DNA of 64,000 nt from Sphingomonas sp. HF-S4 (lineage in GTDB: Bacteria; Pseudomonadota; Alphaproteobacteria; Sphingomonadales; Sphingomonadaceae), in NCBI RefSeq assembly GCF_032911445.1, contig NZ_JAWJEJ010000001.1, forward strand, positions 2,976,001 through 3,040,000, written 5' to 3'. The notes beneath the pieces are model-generated. The model was not told where the DNA came from and did not search any database. It was given only the letters and a program-made list of their open reading frames with translations. The translations under genes were made by a program, and so were the position numbers. Below, in pieces: positions 8,712 through 17,349 of the stretch. Within the stretch, counting starts at the first letter, position 1; every line of letters starts with the position of its first letter.

Positions 8712-9304
8712 TTCGCTGCCTTTCGCAACGCAAGCCGGACCAGCGCGTCGAGCGTGGCGCCCGCGCCGAGCTCGTCATTGGCGGCGCTGACTGCGGTCGA
8801 GGCCTCCGCGGGCTTGAAGCCGAGGTTGAGCAGCGCCGAGACTGCGTCCGACGCCGCACTGCCCACGGGTGCCGGCGCGCCCGCCGCGCCGCCGAGCGCG
8901 ATGCCGCCGGCCTTGTCCTTGAGTTCGTTTACGATGCGCTGGGCGAGCTTGGGGCCGACGCCATTGGCGCGGGCGATCATCGCGGAGTCGGCGCGGGCGA
9001 CGGCGGTGCGCACTTCGTCGGGCGTCAGGATCGAGAGGATCGCGAGCGCGACCTTGGCGCCGACGCCCTGGACATGGGTGAGCAGCTTGAACCAGTCGCG
9101 CTCGTCGGCGGTGGCGAAGCCCATCAGGCGGATGAAATCCTCTGCAACGAGCATCTCGGTGTGGATCGTCACGGCGCTGTCGACCGGCCCCAGCTTTTCA
9201 AGCGTCTTGGCCGAGGCGCCGACGAGGTAGCCGACGCCGCCCACGTCGATCACCGCGTGATCGACGCCGGTTGCCGCCAACCTGCCCTTGAGGTGTGCGA
9301 TCAT
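8708..9304 (-). CDS. ruvA: Holliday junction branch-migration protein RuvA
   Basis: Tetrameric junction-binding subunit that loads RuvB. The OB domain starts MIAHLKGRL, followed by helix-hairpin-helix motifs ([17 protein letters not shown] and [17 protein letters not shown]) and a C-terminal RuvB-contact domain ([12 protein letters not shown]) after a Gly/Ala linker. I chose the ATG at 9304, which gives the standard N-terminus; a start five codons upstream is unnecessary. 198 aa. Confidence 0.97.
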   Translation of the reverse strand: MIAHLKGRLAATGVDHAVIDVGGVGYLVGASAKTLEKLGPVDSAVTIHTEMLVAEDFIRLMGFATADERDWFKLLTHVQGVGAKVALAILSILTPDEVRTAVARADSAMIARANGVGPKLAQRIVNELKDKAGGIALGGAAGAPAPVGSAASDAVSALLNLGFKPAEASTAVSAANDELGAGATLDALVRLALRKAAK

Positions 9305-9319
9305 GGCCGTGGGTTCCAC

Positions 9320-9384
9320 GAGTCAACCGACCGGCCGGTTGACCAAATTGACTCGAAACGCGGGTTTGCAGCGTCGCTTGACTC
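9320..9384. promoter_or_regulatory. nested inverted repeats with three TTGACTC copies before ruvA
   Basis: An outer inverted repeat GAGTCAA (9320-9326) / TTGACTC (9348-9354) encloses a second one, TCAACCG (9323-9329) / CGGTTGA (9336-9342). A third TTGACTC lies at 9378-9384, exactly 30 bases after the second. The element begins 16 bases upstream of the ruvA start. It could be an operator for ruvA or for the divergent gene at 9547. It does not match the alphaproteobacterial LexA box. Confidence 0.45.
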
Positions 9385-9546
9385 GGTAGCTTCGCGCGCG
9401 GTCGCGACGGCAAGGCGGAGGGCCGGGCTGGTCATCAGCGGTACATAAGCGGAACGACGGCGTGTAGGAAAGCGAAAACGCCGAGGCCTCTGGCAAGCCG
9501 CTCGACGCGTCACCATTTCGATGGCGAAATCCTGGGGGAGGTGCAG

Positions 9547-9993
9547 ATGATCGCTGGGCTGCTGTTGCTTTGGGTGGCGCTGTTCTCGGCAGGGGATACG
9601 CCGATCGGGCGGGTCATGCGGCACTGGCTGGTCAGCAAGCCCGCCGCCGCGCTGGCGCGGATCGAGCGTGGCGCGGTGATCACCTGGCTGATCCTCGGCA
9701 CGATCGGCTTGGCATGCTTCCTGGTAATGGAAGAAGAAGGCCTGCGGCTGTTCGCGATGGCGCTGCCCGAGCTTGCCGGGTGGGTCGTGGCATTCGAGAT
9801 CACTTCGCTGGTCGACGCGATCGCGATGACGCTGGTGGTGGCATCGACGATGCGGTTCGGCACGGTGAAAGCATGGCTTGCGGCGCGCCTGCCAGTGCGC
9901 CGGTCGAAGCGCGCGCGGCGAAGCCGCGTTGCGCGGCCCGAGAGGCAGGCCTCCAACGACGACGAGGACAGAGCGGCCGCGCTCGCAGCCTGA
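9547..9993 (+). CDS. small membrane protein between ruvC and ruvA
   Basis: Not recognised by name. GGGGGAGG lies 5 bases before the ATG at 9547; a GTG two codons earlier is too close to that site. Hydrophobic segments lie at about residues 1-16, 43-63 and 75-97, with charged loops (RHWLVSKPAAALARIERG) and a strongly basic, probably disordered tail (RRSKRARRSRVARPERQ). It is convergent with ruvC (5-base gap) and divergent from ruvA, so it splits the usual ruvC-ruvA pair. Confidence 0.7.
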   Translation: MIAGLLLLWVALFSAGDTPIGRVMRHWLVSKPAAALARIERGAVITWLILGTIGLACFLVMEEEGLRLFAMALPELAGWVVAFEITSLVDAIAMTLVVASTMRFGTVKAWLAARLPVRRSKRARRSRVARPERQASNDDEDRAAALAA

Positions 9994-9998
9994 GCCGC

Positions 9999-10487
9999 TC
10001 AGCGAAATCGCAGACGCGCGCTGGCGAGGTGATGCGCGTGGCAGATCGCCACCGCGAGCGCGTCGCCGGCATCGGGGCCGTCGATCTTCACGCCAGGAAG
10101 CAGCCGCGCGACCATCGCATGCACCTGCGCCTTTTCGGCGCCGCCGGTGCCGACCACCGATTTTTTGACTACGCTGGGCGTGTATTCGCCGACATCGAGC
10201 CCGGCGCGCGCGGCGGCGCAGAGCACCACGCCGCGCGCCTGGCCGAGCTTGAGCGTCGATTGCGCGTTGGAATTGACGAATACCTCCTCGCAGGCCGCGG
10301 CTTCCGGCGTGTGGTCGATGATGATCGCGGCGAGCATCGCGTCGAGATGCGCGAGGCGGCGGGCGAGCGGGGCCGCGGTATCGGTCTTGAGCTTGCCGTT
10401 GGCGACATGGCTCAGGCGATTGCCCTCGGCGCGGATGATCCCCCAGCCGGTGGTGCCGAGGCCGGGATCGAGGCCTAGGATGATCAT
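9999..10487 (-). CDS. ruvC: Holliday junction resolvase RuvC
   Basis: Endonuclease that cuts Holliday junctions symmetrically, with RuvAB. RNase-H-like fold with N-terminal [14 protein letters not shown] (D7), the acidic pair in CEEVFVN (E67/E68) and the C-terminal [15 protein letters not shown] (D139/D142), so all four acidic residues are present. 162 aa, complete. It is separated from ruvA by about 0.7 kb holding an opposite-strand gene, and therefore needs its own promoter on the yebC side. Confidence 0.96.
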   Translation of the reverse strand: MIILGLDPGLGTTGWGIIRAEGNRLSHVANGKLKTDTAAPLARRLAHLDAMLAAIIIDHTPEAAACEEVFVNSNAQSTLKLGQARGVVLCAAARAGLDVGEYTPSVVKKSVVGTGGAEKAQVHAMVARLLPGVKIDGPDAGDALAVAICHAHHLASARLRFR

Positions 10488-10490
10488 AGA

Positions 10491-10610
10491 CCCTCTCCCT
10501 GTGAGAGAGGGAAGGAGCTGGAAAGCTGCGGAAGGGTGAGGATCGAGCTGCCCTCACCCTTCCCACGCGCTTCGCGCGCGGGCCCCTTCCCGCTCCCAAA
10601 GGGAGCGGGA
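10491..10610. repeat. cluster of short GC-rich hairpins between ruvC and yebC
   Basis: Four hairpins fill the gap: CCCTCTC/GAGAGGG at 10491-10511, an 11-pair stem GGAAGGGTGAG/CTCACCCTTCC at 10530-10563, GCGCG/CGCGC, and CCCGCTCCC-AAA-GGGAGCGGG at 10589-10609. The layout is that of a REP/BIME-type intergenic element and resembles the elements at 51.0, 55.6 and 57.1 kb. It may also terminate or stabilise the yebC transcript. Confidence 0.6.
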
Positions 10611-10617
10611 GATTGGC

Positions 10618-11361
10618 TCAACCCAGCTTCTCCATCACTTCGTCGGAGACTTCGTAATTCCCCCACACCGTCTGGACGTCGTCATCGTCGTCGAGCGCGT
10701 CGATCAGCTTGAACAGCGTGCCGGCATCGCCTTCCTCGACCGCGACCATCGTCTGCGGGCGCCAGGCGAGCTTGGCGCCCTCGGCCTCGCCAAGTACCGG
10801 CTCGAGCGCCTTGGCGACTTCGTGGAGCGAATCCATCGCGGTCCAGATCTCGTGGCCGTCCTCCGAGCTCGTCACGTCCTCGGCGCCGGCTTCGAGCGCG
10901 GCCTCGAACACCTTGTCGGCATCACCGGCGCTCGCCGGATAGTTGATCAGGCCCATCCGGTCGAAGGCGTGGCTCACCGATCCCGGCGCACCGAGATTGC
11001 CGCCATTCTTGCTGATCGCGGTGCGCACATTGGTGACCGTGCGGTTGCGGTTGTCGGTGAGGGTCTCGACGATGAGGCTGACGCCGCCGGGGCCGAACGC
11101 CTCGTAGCGGATTTCCTCGTAATTTTCGCCTTCGCCCTTGCTCGCCTTGTCAATCGCCCGAGCGATATTGTCCTTGGGCATCGACTGCGCCTTGGCGGCG
11201 TTGACCGCGGCGCGCAGGCGCGGGTTCATGTCGGGATCGGGCAAGCCCATCTTGGCCGCGACCGTGATTTCGCGGCTGAGCTTGGAGAACATGCCCGAGC
11301 GCTTCTTATCCTGCGCGCCCTTGCGGTGCATGATGTTCTTGAATTTGGAATGGCCTGCCAT
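10618..11361 (-). CDS. YebC/PmpR family regulatory protein
   Basis: Member of the YebC family, described both as transcriptional regulators and, more recently, as helpers for translation of difficult proline stretches. The N-terminus [21 protein letters not shown] is diagnostic, followed by [16 protein letters not shown] and [19 protein letters not shown]. Length 247 aa, normal. It sits upstream of ruvC, the common arrangement in proteobacteria. Confidence 0.96.
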   Translation of the reverse strand: MAGHSKFKNIMHRKGAQDKKRSGMFSKLSREITVAAKMGLPDPDMNPRLRAAVNAAKAQSMPKDNIARAIDKASKGEGENYEEIRYEAFGPGGVSLIVETLTDNRNRTVTNVRTAISKNGGNLGAPGSVSHAFDRMGLINYPASAGDADKVFEAALEAGAEDVTSSEDGHEIWTAMDSLHEVAKALEPVLGEAEGAKLAWRPQTMVAVEEGDAGTLFKLIDALDDDDDVQTVWGNYEVSDEVMEKLG

Positions 11362-11420
11362 TGCGCTCTCGTTGGAAACGGATGCGCGTCTCTAGGCCAG
11401 CGGCGCGGCCCGGCGCAACC

Positions 11421-11741
11421 TTAGCTGACGGTAACCGCGGTGCCGGAGATCGACACCATCAGCATCGATCCGGAATCGCCGATCACTTCGTAATCGATGT
11501 CGATGCCGATCACCGCATTGGCGCCCTTGTCGGCCGCCTCGGCCTCGAGCTCCTGCATCGCCATCTCGCGCGCCTTGCGCAGCGGCTTCTCATACGCACC
11601 CGAGCGGCCGCCGACGAAATCGCGGATCCCGGCAAACAGGTCGCGAAAGACGTTGGCGCCAAGGATCACCTCGGCAGTGACGATGCCGTGATAGCGGGTG
11701 ACCTGGCGGCCATCGATGCCGTTGGTAGTGGTAAGGATCAT
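11421..11741 (-). CDS. YbjQ/UPF0145 family protein
   Basis: Putative heavy-metal-binding-domain protein of 106 aa. Typical features are the N-terminal [24 protein letters not shown] region, the [23 protein letters not shown] helix and the [16 protein letters not shown] strand. The family forms a pentamer; its physiological role is not established. It lies 59 bases upstream of yebC. Confidence 0.9.
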   Translation of the reverse strand: MILTTTNGIDGRQVTRYHGIVTAEVILGANVFRDLFAGIRDFVGGRSGAYEKPLRKAREMAMQELEAEAADKGANAVIGIDIDYEVIGDSGSMLMVSISGTAVTVS

Positions 11742-11791
11742 CGAATCACCCTCGCTTCAACCGCGGCATCGCTGCACCGCCCGTGCCGATC

Positions 11792-12031
11792 TTAGTGCAG
11801 GCCGAGCGCGTTGCGATAGGTTTCGAGCAGCGCATCGGCCTCGTCGCGGTGATGCTTCTCCATCTTCCGCAGGCGGACGATGTGGCGCATCGTCTTGGTG
11901 TCGAAACCGGTCGACTTCGATTCGGCGTAGACGTCCTTGATATCGTCCGCGATGCCCTTCTTTTCCTCTTCGAGGCGCTCGATGCGCTCGATGAAAAGAC
12001 GCAGCTGCTCGGCCGAAATGCTATCGCTCAT
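11792..12031 (-). CDS. gapR: GapR-like nucleoid-associated protein (DUF2312)
   Basis: Small alphaproteobacterial DNA-binding protein that recognises overtwisted DNA ahead of the replication and transcription machinery and stimulates topoisomerases. The 79-residue sequence is a near-continuous coiled helix ([35 protein letters not shown]) followed by [12 protein letters not shown], matching the family. Complete, with a standalone start at 12031. Confidence 0.93.
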   Translation of the reverse strand: MSDSISAEQLRLFIERIERLEEEKKGIADDIKDVYAESKSTGFDTKTMRHIVRLRKMEKHHRDEADALLETYRNALGLH

Positions 12032-12097
12032 TGGGGTTCCCGCTCCGGAATTTCATGAAAGGCGCGCGTCTAGGCGATCGGCGCGAAACGCTCAACC

Positions 12098-13432
12098 TCA
12101 GTTCGCCGGGAAACCCTGACGGACGCCGCCAAGCTTGTGGACAATGCCGCGGCGCATGACGAAATCGACCTTCTCGAGCCGGCGGACATCGGCGAGCGGA
12201 TCGGCGGCAACCGCGATCACATCGGCCCATTTGCCCGGCTCGAGCGAGCCGAGCTCGGCCTTCATCCCCAGCGCGTCGGCGGCGTCGAGCGTCGCGGCGC
12301 GAATCGCCGCGGCGGGCGTCATCCCCGCATCGACCATCAGCGCGAATTCCTGGGCATTGTCGCCGTGGCGCGAGACGCCGGTGTCGGTGCCGAAGGCGAT
12401 CTTCACACCGGCGCGAATCGCCTTGCGGTGGCTCTCGACCGCCGCGGCGCCGGCCGCCTCGGCCTTGGAGATGGTGGCGGGCGGCAGCATGCCGCCGCGG
12501 GCCTGGGCAAGCGCAGCGCGCGGCGCCATCATCGTCGGGACCAGCCAGGCGCCCTTCGCCTTGAACAATGCGATCGTCTCGTCGTCGAGGAACGTGCCGT
12601 GATCGATCGTGTCGACGCCGGCGGCCAGCGCGGCCTTGCTGCCCTCTGCGGCGTGGCTGTGCGCGGCGACCCTGCGGCCGAGGCCGTGCGCGGTGTCGAT
12701 GATCGCGCGCATCTCCTCGGGCGTCATCGCGCGGCCGAGGCCGCCCGAGACATTGGAGAGCACGCCGCCGGTCGCGCCGAACTTGATCACTTCGGCGCCC
12801 ATCGCGACCTGAAGCCGCACGGCGCGGGCGCATTCGACCGGCCCGTCGCAGATGTTGAGCTGATGTTCGCGGATGACTTCGGCAAACTCCGCGCGCTTGC
12901 CGTTGGCGGCATCGCCATGCCCGCCGCTCACCGTCAGCATCTTGCCGGCGTTGACGATCGTCGGGCCCGGGATCGTGCCCCCGGCGACGGCCTGGCGCAG
13001 CGCGCGCATGCCGCGCGGATCGCCGCCGAGATCGCGCACCGTGGTGAAGCCGGCGTCGAGCGTCGCGCGCATATTGGCGATCGCGGTCACCATATTGTCG
13101 GCATCGTCGCGGTCCGCCGCCTCGACGCGGGCGCGCATCGGATCGCCGCCGATGCCCCAGAGGTGGACGTGCATGTCGATCAGCCCAGGCAGCACCCAGG
13201 CGCTGCGCAGGTCGACCAGCTCGGCGCCGCCCTCGGGCGCGACGAAGCCATCGCGGATCTCGGCGACCTTGCCGTCGCGGACGATCACTGTGCTCGCGCC
13301 GCGCGGCGCCTGGCCCGGGCGGTCGAGCAGATGCCCGGCCTGGATGTAGCGGACATCGGCCGGCGCGGTCTGCGCCAGCGCGGAAGTGCCGGCGCACAGC
13401 GCCAGCGCGGCGAGCATCGTCTTGCGGATCAT
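12098..13432 (-). CDS. exported amidohydrolase family protein
   Basis: Secreted metal-dependent hydrolase of the amidohydrolase superfamily, prolidase/imidazolonepropionase-like. A signal peptide (MIRKTMLAALALCAGTSALA) is followed by the beta-sandwich half, then the barrel with DMHVHLWG (first metal His pair), RRVAAHSHAAEG and IDHGTFLD (His ligands) and FGTDTGVSRHG (Asp). The composite domain closes with LEPGKWADVIAVAADPL. AGGAGG precedes the ATG at 13432. The substrate is unknown; Xaa-Pro dipeptides or amino-acid amides are common for this group. Confidence 0.9.
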   Translation of the reverse strand: MIRKTMLAALALCAGTSALAQTAPADVRYIQAGHLLDRPGQAPRGASTVIVRDGKVAEIRDGFVAPEGGAELVDLRSAWVLPGLIDMHVHLWGIGGDPMRARVEAADRDDADNMVTAIANMRATLDAGFTTVRDLGGDPRGMRALRQAVAGGTIPGPTIVNAGKMLTVSGGHGDAANGKRAEFAEVIREHQLNICDGPVECARAVRLQVAMGAEVIKFGATGGVLSNVSGGLGRAMTPEEMRAIIDTAHGLGRRVAAHSHAAEGSKAALAAGVDTIDHGTFLDDETIALFKAKGAWLVPTMMAPRAALAQARGGMLPPATISKAEAAGAAAVESHRKAIRAGVKIAFGTDTGVSRHGDNAQEFALMVDAGMTPAAAIRAATLDAADALGMKAELGSLEPGKWADVIAVAADPLADVRRLEKVDFVMRRGIVHKLGGVRQGFPAN

Positions 13433-13452
13433 GGAGCCCCCTCCTCTTCCCG

Positions 13453-13830
13453 TCAGCGGGATGGGTCCGTCATGGCAGGTGGATCGCTGGCGGGGAAGCT
13501 GTCGTCGAGCGCGTCGTCGAGCTGGTCCTCGACATGGTTGCGCTGCAGGCTCTCTTCCATCCGCGCAAGCTGCTCGGGGGTCGCCTCGATCTGGTGGCGC
13601 GCCTTCCACTGCGCAAAGGGCATGCCGTAGACGATCTCGCGCGCCTCGTCCTTGCTCAGCCCGTCCTCGGCGATCCAGTCGCCCAGGCAATTGCGGCAGA
13701 AACCGGCAAGGCCCATCATGTCGATATTCTGCGCATCGCTACGATGCCGCAGATGCCGGACGAGCCGCCGGAACGCCTTGGCCGCTGTAGCGTCATCCAG
13801 AGTATCGAGCGTCGGCACAGGCACCTCCAT
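13453..13830 (-). CDS. DUF1244 protein with an extra acidic tail
   Basis: The first 90 residues match the alphaproteobacterial DUF1244 family: NIDMMGLAGFCRNCLGDWI, SKDEAREIVYGMPFAQWK and EATPEQLARM, with two conserved cysteines. The last 30 residues add DQLDDALDDSFPASDPPA, a short motif also seen alone in small proteins of this bacterial group. The start is uncertain: the ATG at 13830 has no ribosome site, while a GTG four codons later (13818) is preceded by GGAGG. Divergent from pyk. Function unknown. Confidence 0.82.
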   Translation of the reverse strand: MEVPVPTLDTLDDATAAKAFRRLVRHLRHRSDAQNIDMMGLAGFCRNCLGDWIAEDGLSKDEAREIVYGMPFAQWKARHQIEATPEQLARMEESLQRNHVEDQLDDALDDSFPASDPPAMTDPSR

Positions 13831-13886
13831 GGTTGATCGAGCGAGATTAACGGGTAGAGGCAGGCGCGCACAAGGAAATGAGAGCA

Positions 13887-15356
13887 ATGACCCAGGCCAT
13901 CCGCCCCCGCAGCCGTAAAGTCCGCGTTCTCGCGACGCTGGGCCCTGCCAGCAACACTGTCGAGATGATCGAGAAGCTGTTCGAGGCGGGCGCCGACGCG
14001 TTCCGCGTCAACATGAGCCACGGCGACCAGGCGTCGAAGGTGCCGGTGATCCAGGCGATCCGCAGCCTCGAGAAGAAATACGGCCGCCCCACGACGATCC
14101 TTGCCGATCTTCAGGGGCCAAAGCTGCGCGTCGGCAAGTTCGCCGAGGGCAAGGTGGTGCTCGCCAAGGGCGACCAGTTCATCCTCGACCGCGATCCGAC
14201 GCCGGGCGACGCGACGCGGGTCCAGCTGCCCCACCGCGAGATCTTCGAGGCAGCGCACGCTGATGCGCGGCTGCTGCTCGACGACGGCAAGATGGTGCTG
14301 CGGCTGATCGAGGCGACGCCGGACCGGCTGGTGACGCGCGTCGAGGTCGGCGGGACGCTGTCGAACTCCAAGGGTCTCAACGTCCCCGACATGGTGCTGC
14401 CGCTGGCGGCGCTGACCGAGAAGGATCGCAGCGACCTTTCCTTCGCAGTCGAGCAGGGCTGCGACTGGATCGCGCTGTCGTTCGTCCAGCGCCCCGAGGA
14501 TCTGATGGAAGCCCGTCGGCTGATCGGCGGCAAGGCGGCTCTGCTCGCCAAGATCGAGAAGCCTTCCGCCATCGCCCGGCTCGACGAAATCATGGAGCAA
14601 TGCGACGGCGTGATGGTCGCGCGCGGCGATCTGGGCGTCGAGCTGCCGCCGCAGTCGGTCCCGCCGCTGCAGAAGCGCATCGTCGAGACTGCGCGCCGGC
14701 TGGGTCGCCCGGTGATCGTGGCAACGCAGATGCTCGAATCGATGATCGAATCGCCCTCGCCGACCCGGGCCGAGGTCTCCGACGTCGCGACTGCGGTGTA
14801 TGACGGCGCCGATGCGATCATGCTTTCGGCCGAAAGCGCCGCGGGCCAGTGGCCGATCGAATCGGTGGCGATGATGAATTCGATCGCCGACGCAGTCGAG
14901 CGCGACCCTGCCCATGGCGACCGCGTCCACTTCACCGTCACGCGCCCCGACCCGACCACCGCCGACGCACTCGCCGAAGCCGCGAAGAACATCGCGCGGA
15001 CCGTGTCGGCCTCGGCGATCGTATGCTTCACCAGCTCGGGCTCGACTGCGCGGCGCATCGCCCGCGAGCGCCCGACCGTGCCGATCATGGTGCTGACGCC
15101 CAAGATCGAAACCGCGCGCCGCATCGGCCTGCTCTGGGGCAGCCATGCCGTCCAGACCCGCGACGTCGAATCGTTCGAGGAGATGGTCGCCAAGGCCAAG
15201 CGCATGGCGCTGCGCCAGGACCTCGCCTCGGCCGGCGACCGCATCGTCGTCTGCGCCGGCGTGCCGTTCGGGACGCCGGGATCGACCAACGTGCTCCACG
15301 TCGTCACCATCCTGGGCGACGAGCTCAAGAACTATAACGGACCCAGCGAAAACTAG
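13887..15356 (+). CDS. pyk: pyruvate kinase
   Basis: Catalyses phosphoenolpyruvate + ADP to pyruvate + ATP, the last glycolytic (Entner-Doudoroff) step. Motifs in order: VLATLGPASN, AFRVNMSHG, ILADLQGPKLRVG, KIEKPSAIARLDEI, the signature around DGVMVARGDLGVELP, and VIVATQMLESMIESPSPTRAEVSD. 489 aa. I chose the ATG at 13887, with AAGGAA 9 bases upstream; the ATG at 13878 abuts that site. No truncation. Confidence 0.97.
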   Translation: MTQAIRPRSRKVRVLATLGPASNTVEMIEKLFEAGADAFRVNMSHGDQASKVPVIQAIRSLEKKYGRPTTILADLQGPKLRVGKFAEGKVVLAKGDQFILDRDPTPGDATRVQLPHREIFEAAHADARLLLDDGKMVLRLIEATPDRLVTRVEVGGTLSNSKGLNVPDMVLPLAALTEKDRSDLSFAVEQGCDWIALSFVQRPEDLMEARRLIGGKAALLAKIEKPSAIARLDEIMEQCDGVMVARGDLGVELPPQSVPPLQKRIVETARRLGRPVIVATQMLESMIESPSPTRAEVSDVATAVYDGADAIMLSAESAAGQWPIESVAMMNSIADAVERDPAHGDRVHFTVTRPDPTTADALAEAAKNIARTVSASAIVCFTSSGSTARRIARERPTVPIMVLTPKIETARRIGLLWGSHAVQTRDVESFEEMVAKAKRMALRQDLASAGDRIVVCAGVPFGTPGSTNVLHVVTILGDELKNYNGPSEN

Positions 15357-15385
15357 GCTATTCTCGGCTCCGGATCGGAGGGATC

Positions 15386-15742
15386 ATGGAGCCGGAATTT
15401 CTGGACACGCTGGAGCGCCTCGACCTGACGGCCTCGCAAGCGCCGTGGTATGTCGATCAGCTCGACGACGAAGATTGCATGCGCTTGGTGGCCGTGACCA
15501 ATCGCGATCCGGCGACGATGACCCTGGCCGGAAAGGATTGGGATGCCGAGCAGGTGATCGCAGCATGTCTCGTGCAATCTCCGAGCTATGTTTCGCCCGC
15601 CGACACGCGCTGGAACGAGAATGCAGCGTTGATTGCCGAGATGCGGAATTCGCTTCCCGAGCTAATCCGATTGGCGCGCATCGGCCTCGCCGTCGAGCAC
15701 GACCGCGCTCGCCGAACATCTGAAGCTACCCGTTCGCCCTGA
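15386..15742 (+). CDS. small hypothetical protein, 118 aa, ending in a repeat
   Basis: Not recognised. GGAGGG stands 5 bases before the ATG. The protein is acidic in its first half (MEPEFLDTLERLDL, DQLDDEDCMRLVAV) and shows no signal peptide or membrane segment. Its stop codon and last codons lie inside the repeat element at 15731, so the C-terminal tail (SEATRSP) probably replaced an older end. Real translation is likely from the ribosome site and codon use; function unknown. Confidence 0.6.
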   Translation: MEPEFLDTLERLDLTASQAPWYVDQLDDEDCMRLVAVTNRDPATMTLAGKDWDAEQVIAACLVQSPSYVSPADTRWNENAALIAEMRNSLPELIRLARIGLAVEHDRARRTSEATRSP

Positions 15743-15815
15743 GCTTGTCGAAGGGCCGTATATTTCTTGCTATCGGTAAGGCAGATCGGTGCTTCGACAA
15801 GCTCAGCACGAACGG
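15731..15815. repeat. inverted-repeat REP-like element
   Basis: CTGAGCTTGTCGAAG (15739-15753) pairs perfectly with CTTCGACAAGCTCAG (15792-15806), flanked by CGTTCG and CGAACG, around a 38-base centre. The GAGCTTGTCGAAG core is the type of dispersed intergenic repeat seen many times in sphingomonad genomes. It lies between convergent genes and provides the stop of the upstream gene. Confidence 0.8.
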
Positions 15816-15826
15816 AGTTGCGGGAG

Positions 15827-16447
15827 TCACTCCGCCCGGAGCAATCCCAGCCGCACCAGTTCGGCGCGGAAATCCTCGGCGGAGGTGAACAGCACGGCGT
15901 GGATGCCGGCGTCCTTGGCGCCCGCGACATTGGCGGGGCTGTCGTCGACGAACACCGCGTCGGGCCCTTCGAGGCCGAATCGATCGAGCGCGAGCGCGTA
16001 GATCGCAGGGTCGGGCTTGACGAGCTTTTCGTCGCCCGAGACGACCACGTCGCGGAAGCGATCGAAGATCTCTACATGCTGCTGCGACCAGGCCGGCCAG
16101 AACTCGCCCGAGAAATTGGTGATCGCGAACAGCGGCACGCCCGCGGCATCGAGTTCGCGGACGATCTCCAGCATTCCGGGAATCGGGTGCGGCACCGTAT
16201 CGTTGAAGCGCGGCCCCCAGGCGGCGATCAGCTCGGCGTGTTCAGGATATTGCGCACGCAACTCGGCCGAGGTCTCCGCGAAGGGACGCCCGGCATCGTG
16301 CTGGAAATGCCATTCCTTGGTGACGACGTTCGCCAGAAACGCTTCGAGCGCCTGATCGTCCTCGATCAAGCGCTCGTAAAGATACCGCGGATCCCATTCG
16401 AAGAGGACCCTGCCGACATCGAAGATGACGGCGCTCGGCGTCCCCAC
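15827..16447 (-). CDS. HAD superfamily hydrolase (subfamily IA)
   Basis: Haloacid-dehalogenase-like phosphatase. Motif I appears as VIFDVGRVLFEW; the position two after the nucleophile Asp is Gly, as in the 2-haloalkanoic/epoxide-hydrolase-N-like branch. Motif II is ITNFSGE, motif III is KLVKPDPAIY and motif IV is FVDDSPANV. The GTG at 16447, 8 bases after rpmJ, gives a natural N-terminus; nothing upstream resembles this family. 206 aa. Substrate unknown. Confidence 0.88.
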   Translation of the reverse strand: MGTPSAVIFDVGRVLFEWDPRYLYERLIEDDQALEAFLANVVTKEWHFQHDAGRPFAETSAELRAQYPEHAELIAAWGPRFNDTVPHPIPGMLEIVRELDAAGVPLFAITNFSGEFWPAWSQQHVEIFDRFRDVVVSGDEKLVKPDPAIYALALDRFGLEGPDAVFVDDSPANVAGAKDAGIHAVLFTSAEDFRAELVRLGLLRAE

Positions 16448-16455
16448 GTCCGGGA

Positions 16456-16581
16456 TTAGCCCTGGCGGGCCTTGAACCGACGATTCGTCTTGTTGATCAC
16501 GTAGATGCGGCCACGACGACGGATCACGCGGTTGTCGCGGTGGCGACCCTTGAGCGACTTCAATGAATTCACGATCTTCAT
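16456..16581 (-). CDS. rpmJ: 50S ribosomal protein L36
   Basis: 41-residue ribosomal protein, beginning [19 protein letters not shown] and ending [13 protein letters not shown]. This is the longer alphaproteobacterial form that lacks the zinc-binding cysteines. It is a single standalone gene here, outside any ribosomal operon, as is usual in this group. The HAD gene begins 8 bases after its stop and may be co-transcribed. Confidence 0.96.
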   Translation of the reverse strand: MKIVNSLKSLKGRHRDNRVIRRRGRIYVINKTNRRFKARQG

Positions 16582-16740
16582 GACCGATTCGCTTCTCAAA
16601 TATCTGATGCTGGAAAAGAGGCGCCCGCCTAGAGGCCGATCCCGGCCAAGTCAAGGTGCGGGCTTGCGGAACCGACTCCTTGGCCGCAGGGTTGAGGTGC
16701 GGCGGGGCGTTCCCTCCGCGAGACAGGAAGGTGTACCGCC

Positions 16741-17349
16741 GTGACCAGGATCCTCAGCATCGCAGCAGCGGGCGCCGCCCTTCTCGCCGGCGGCTGCACC
16801 ACCACGCGCATGGCGCCTGTGGATGTCACCCGCTACCATCTCGGCCAGCCGATGGAGCGCACCACCGTCGCGGTCGAGCCGATGACCGGCGCCAATCAGA
16901 TCAGCCCCGAATATCAGCTTTATGCCGACGCGGTCGCGGCCGAGCTCGAGCGCCTCGCTTATGTCCAGGCGCGCAGCGACATGGCGTCGGGCTATATCGC
17001 CGCAGTGTCGTTCACCCGTTCGTCGCGCGGGGCGTTTCGCGAGCAGCCGCCGGTATCGATCGGGCTGGGCGGCGGCAGCGTCAGCGGCGGACGCCGGGGC
17101 GGCGGCGTCGGGCTTGGCGGCGGATTGTCCTTCGGGATCGGCGGCAAGACGCGCGAAGTGATCGGCTCCGAACTCTGGGTCCAGCTGCGCCGGCGCAGCG
17201 ACAACACCACCGTGTGGGAAGGCCGCGCGATTACCGAATCGATCAGCGGCAAGCCGGGCAGCGATCCGCGCGAGGCGGCGGCGCGGCTGGCACGCGCGCT
17301 GTTCAAGGACTTCCCAGGCGAGTCCGGGGTGACTACCACGGTCAAATGA
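16741..17349 (+). CDS. DUF4136-like lipoprotein
   Basis: Predicted lipoprotein: signal MTRILSIAAAGAALLAGGC with the lipobox Cys at residue 19. The body carries a DUF4136-type fold with PEYQLYADAVAAELERLAY, a glycine-rich stretch in the middle (SVSGGRRGGGVGLGGG) and an SELWVQLRRRSDNTTVWEG strand. The start is GTG at 16741 with AGGAAGG upstream. The stop overlaps the next start as ATGA. It is probably an outer-membrane-associated protein of unknown role. Confidence 0.8.
   Translation: MTRILSIAAAGAALLAGGCTTTRMAPVDVTRYHLGQPMERTTVAVEPMTGANQISPEYQLYADAVAAELERLAYVQARSDMASGYIAAVSFTRSSRGAFREQPPVSIGLGGGSVSGGRRGGGVGLGGGLSFGIGGKTREVIGSELWVQLRRRSDNTTVWEGRAITESISGKPGSDPREAAARLARALFKDFPGESGVTTTVK

Noticed and set aside
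9305..9546. LexA box in the ruvA promoter
   Set aside because: Looked for GTTC or GAAC pairs at 7-base spacing; none found. The repeats present are of a different sequence.
12137..13630. A 497-codon open frame opposite the amidohydrolase
   Set aside because: Antisense shadow; the minus strand has a signal peptide and the metal-binding motifs.
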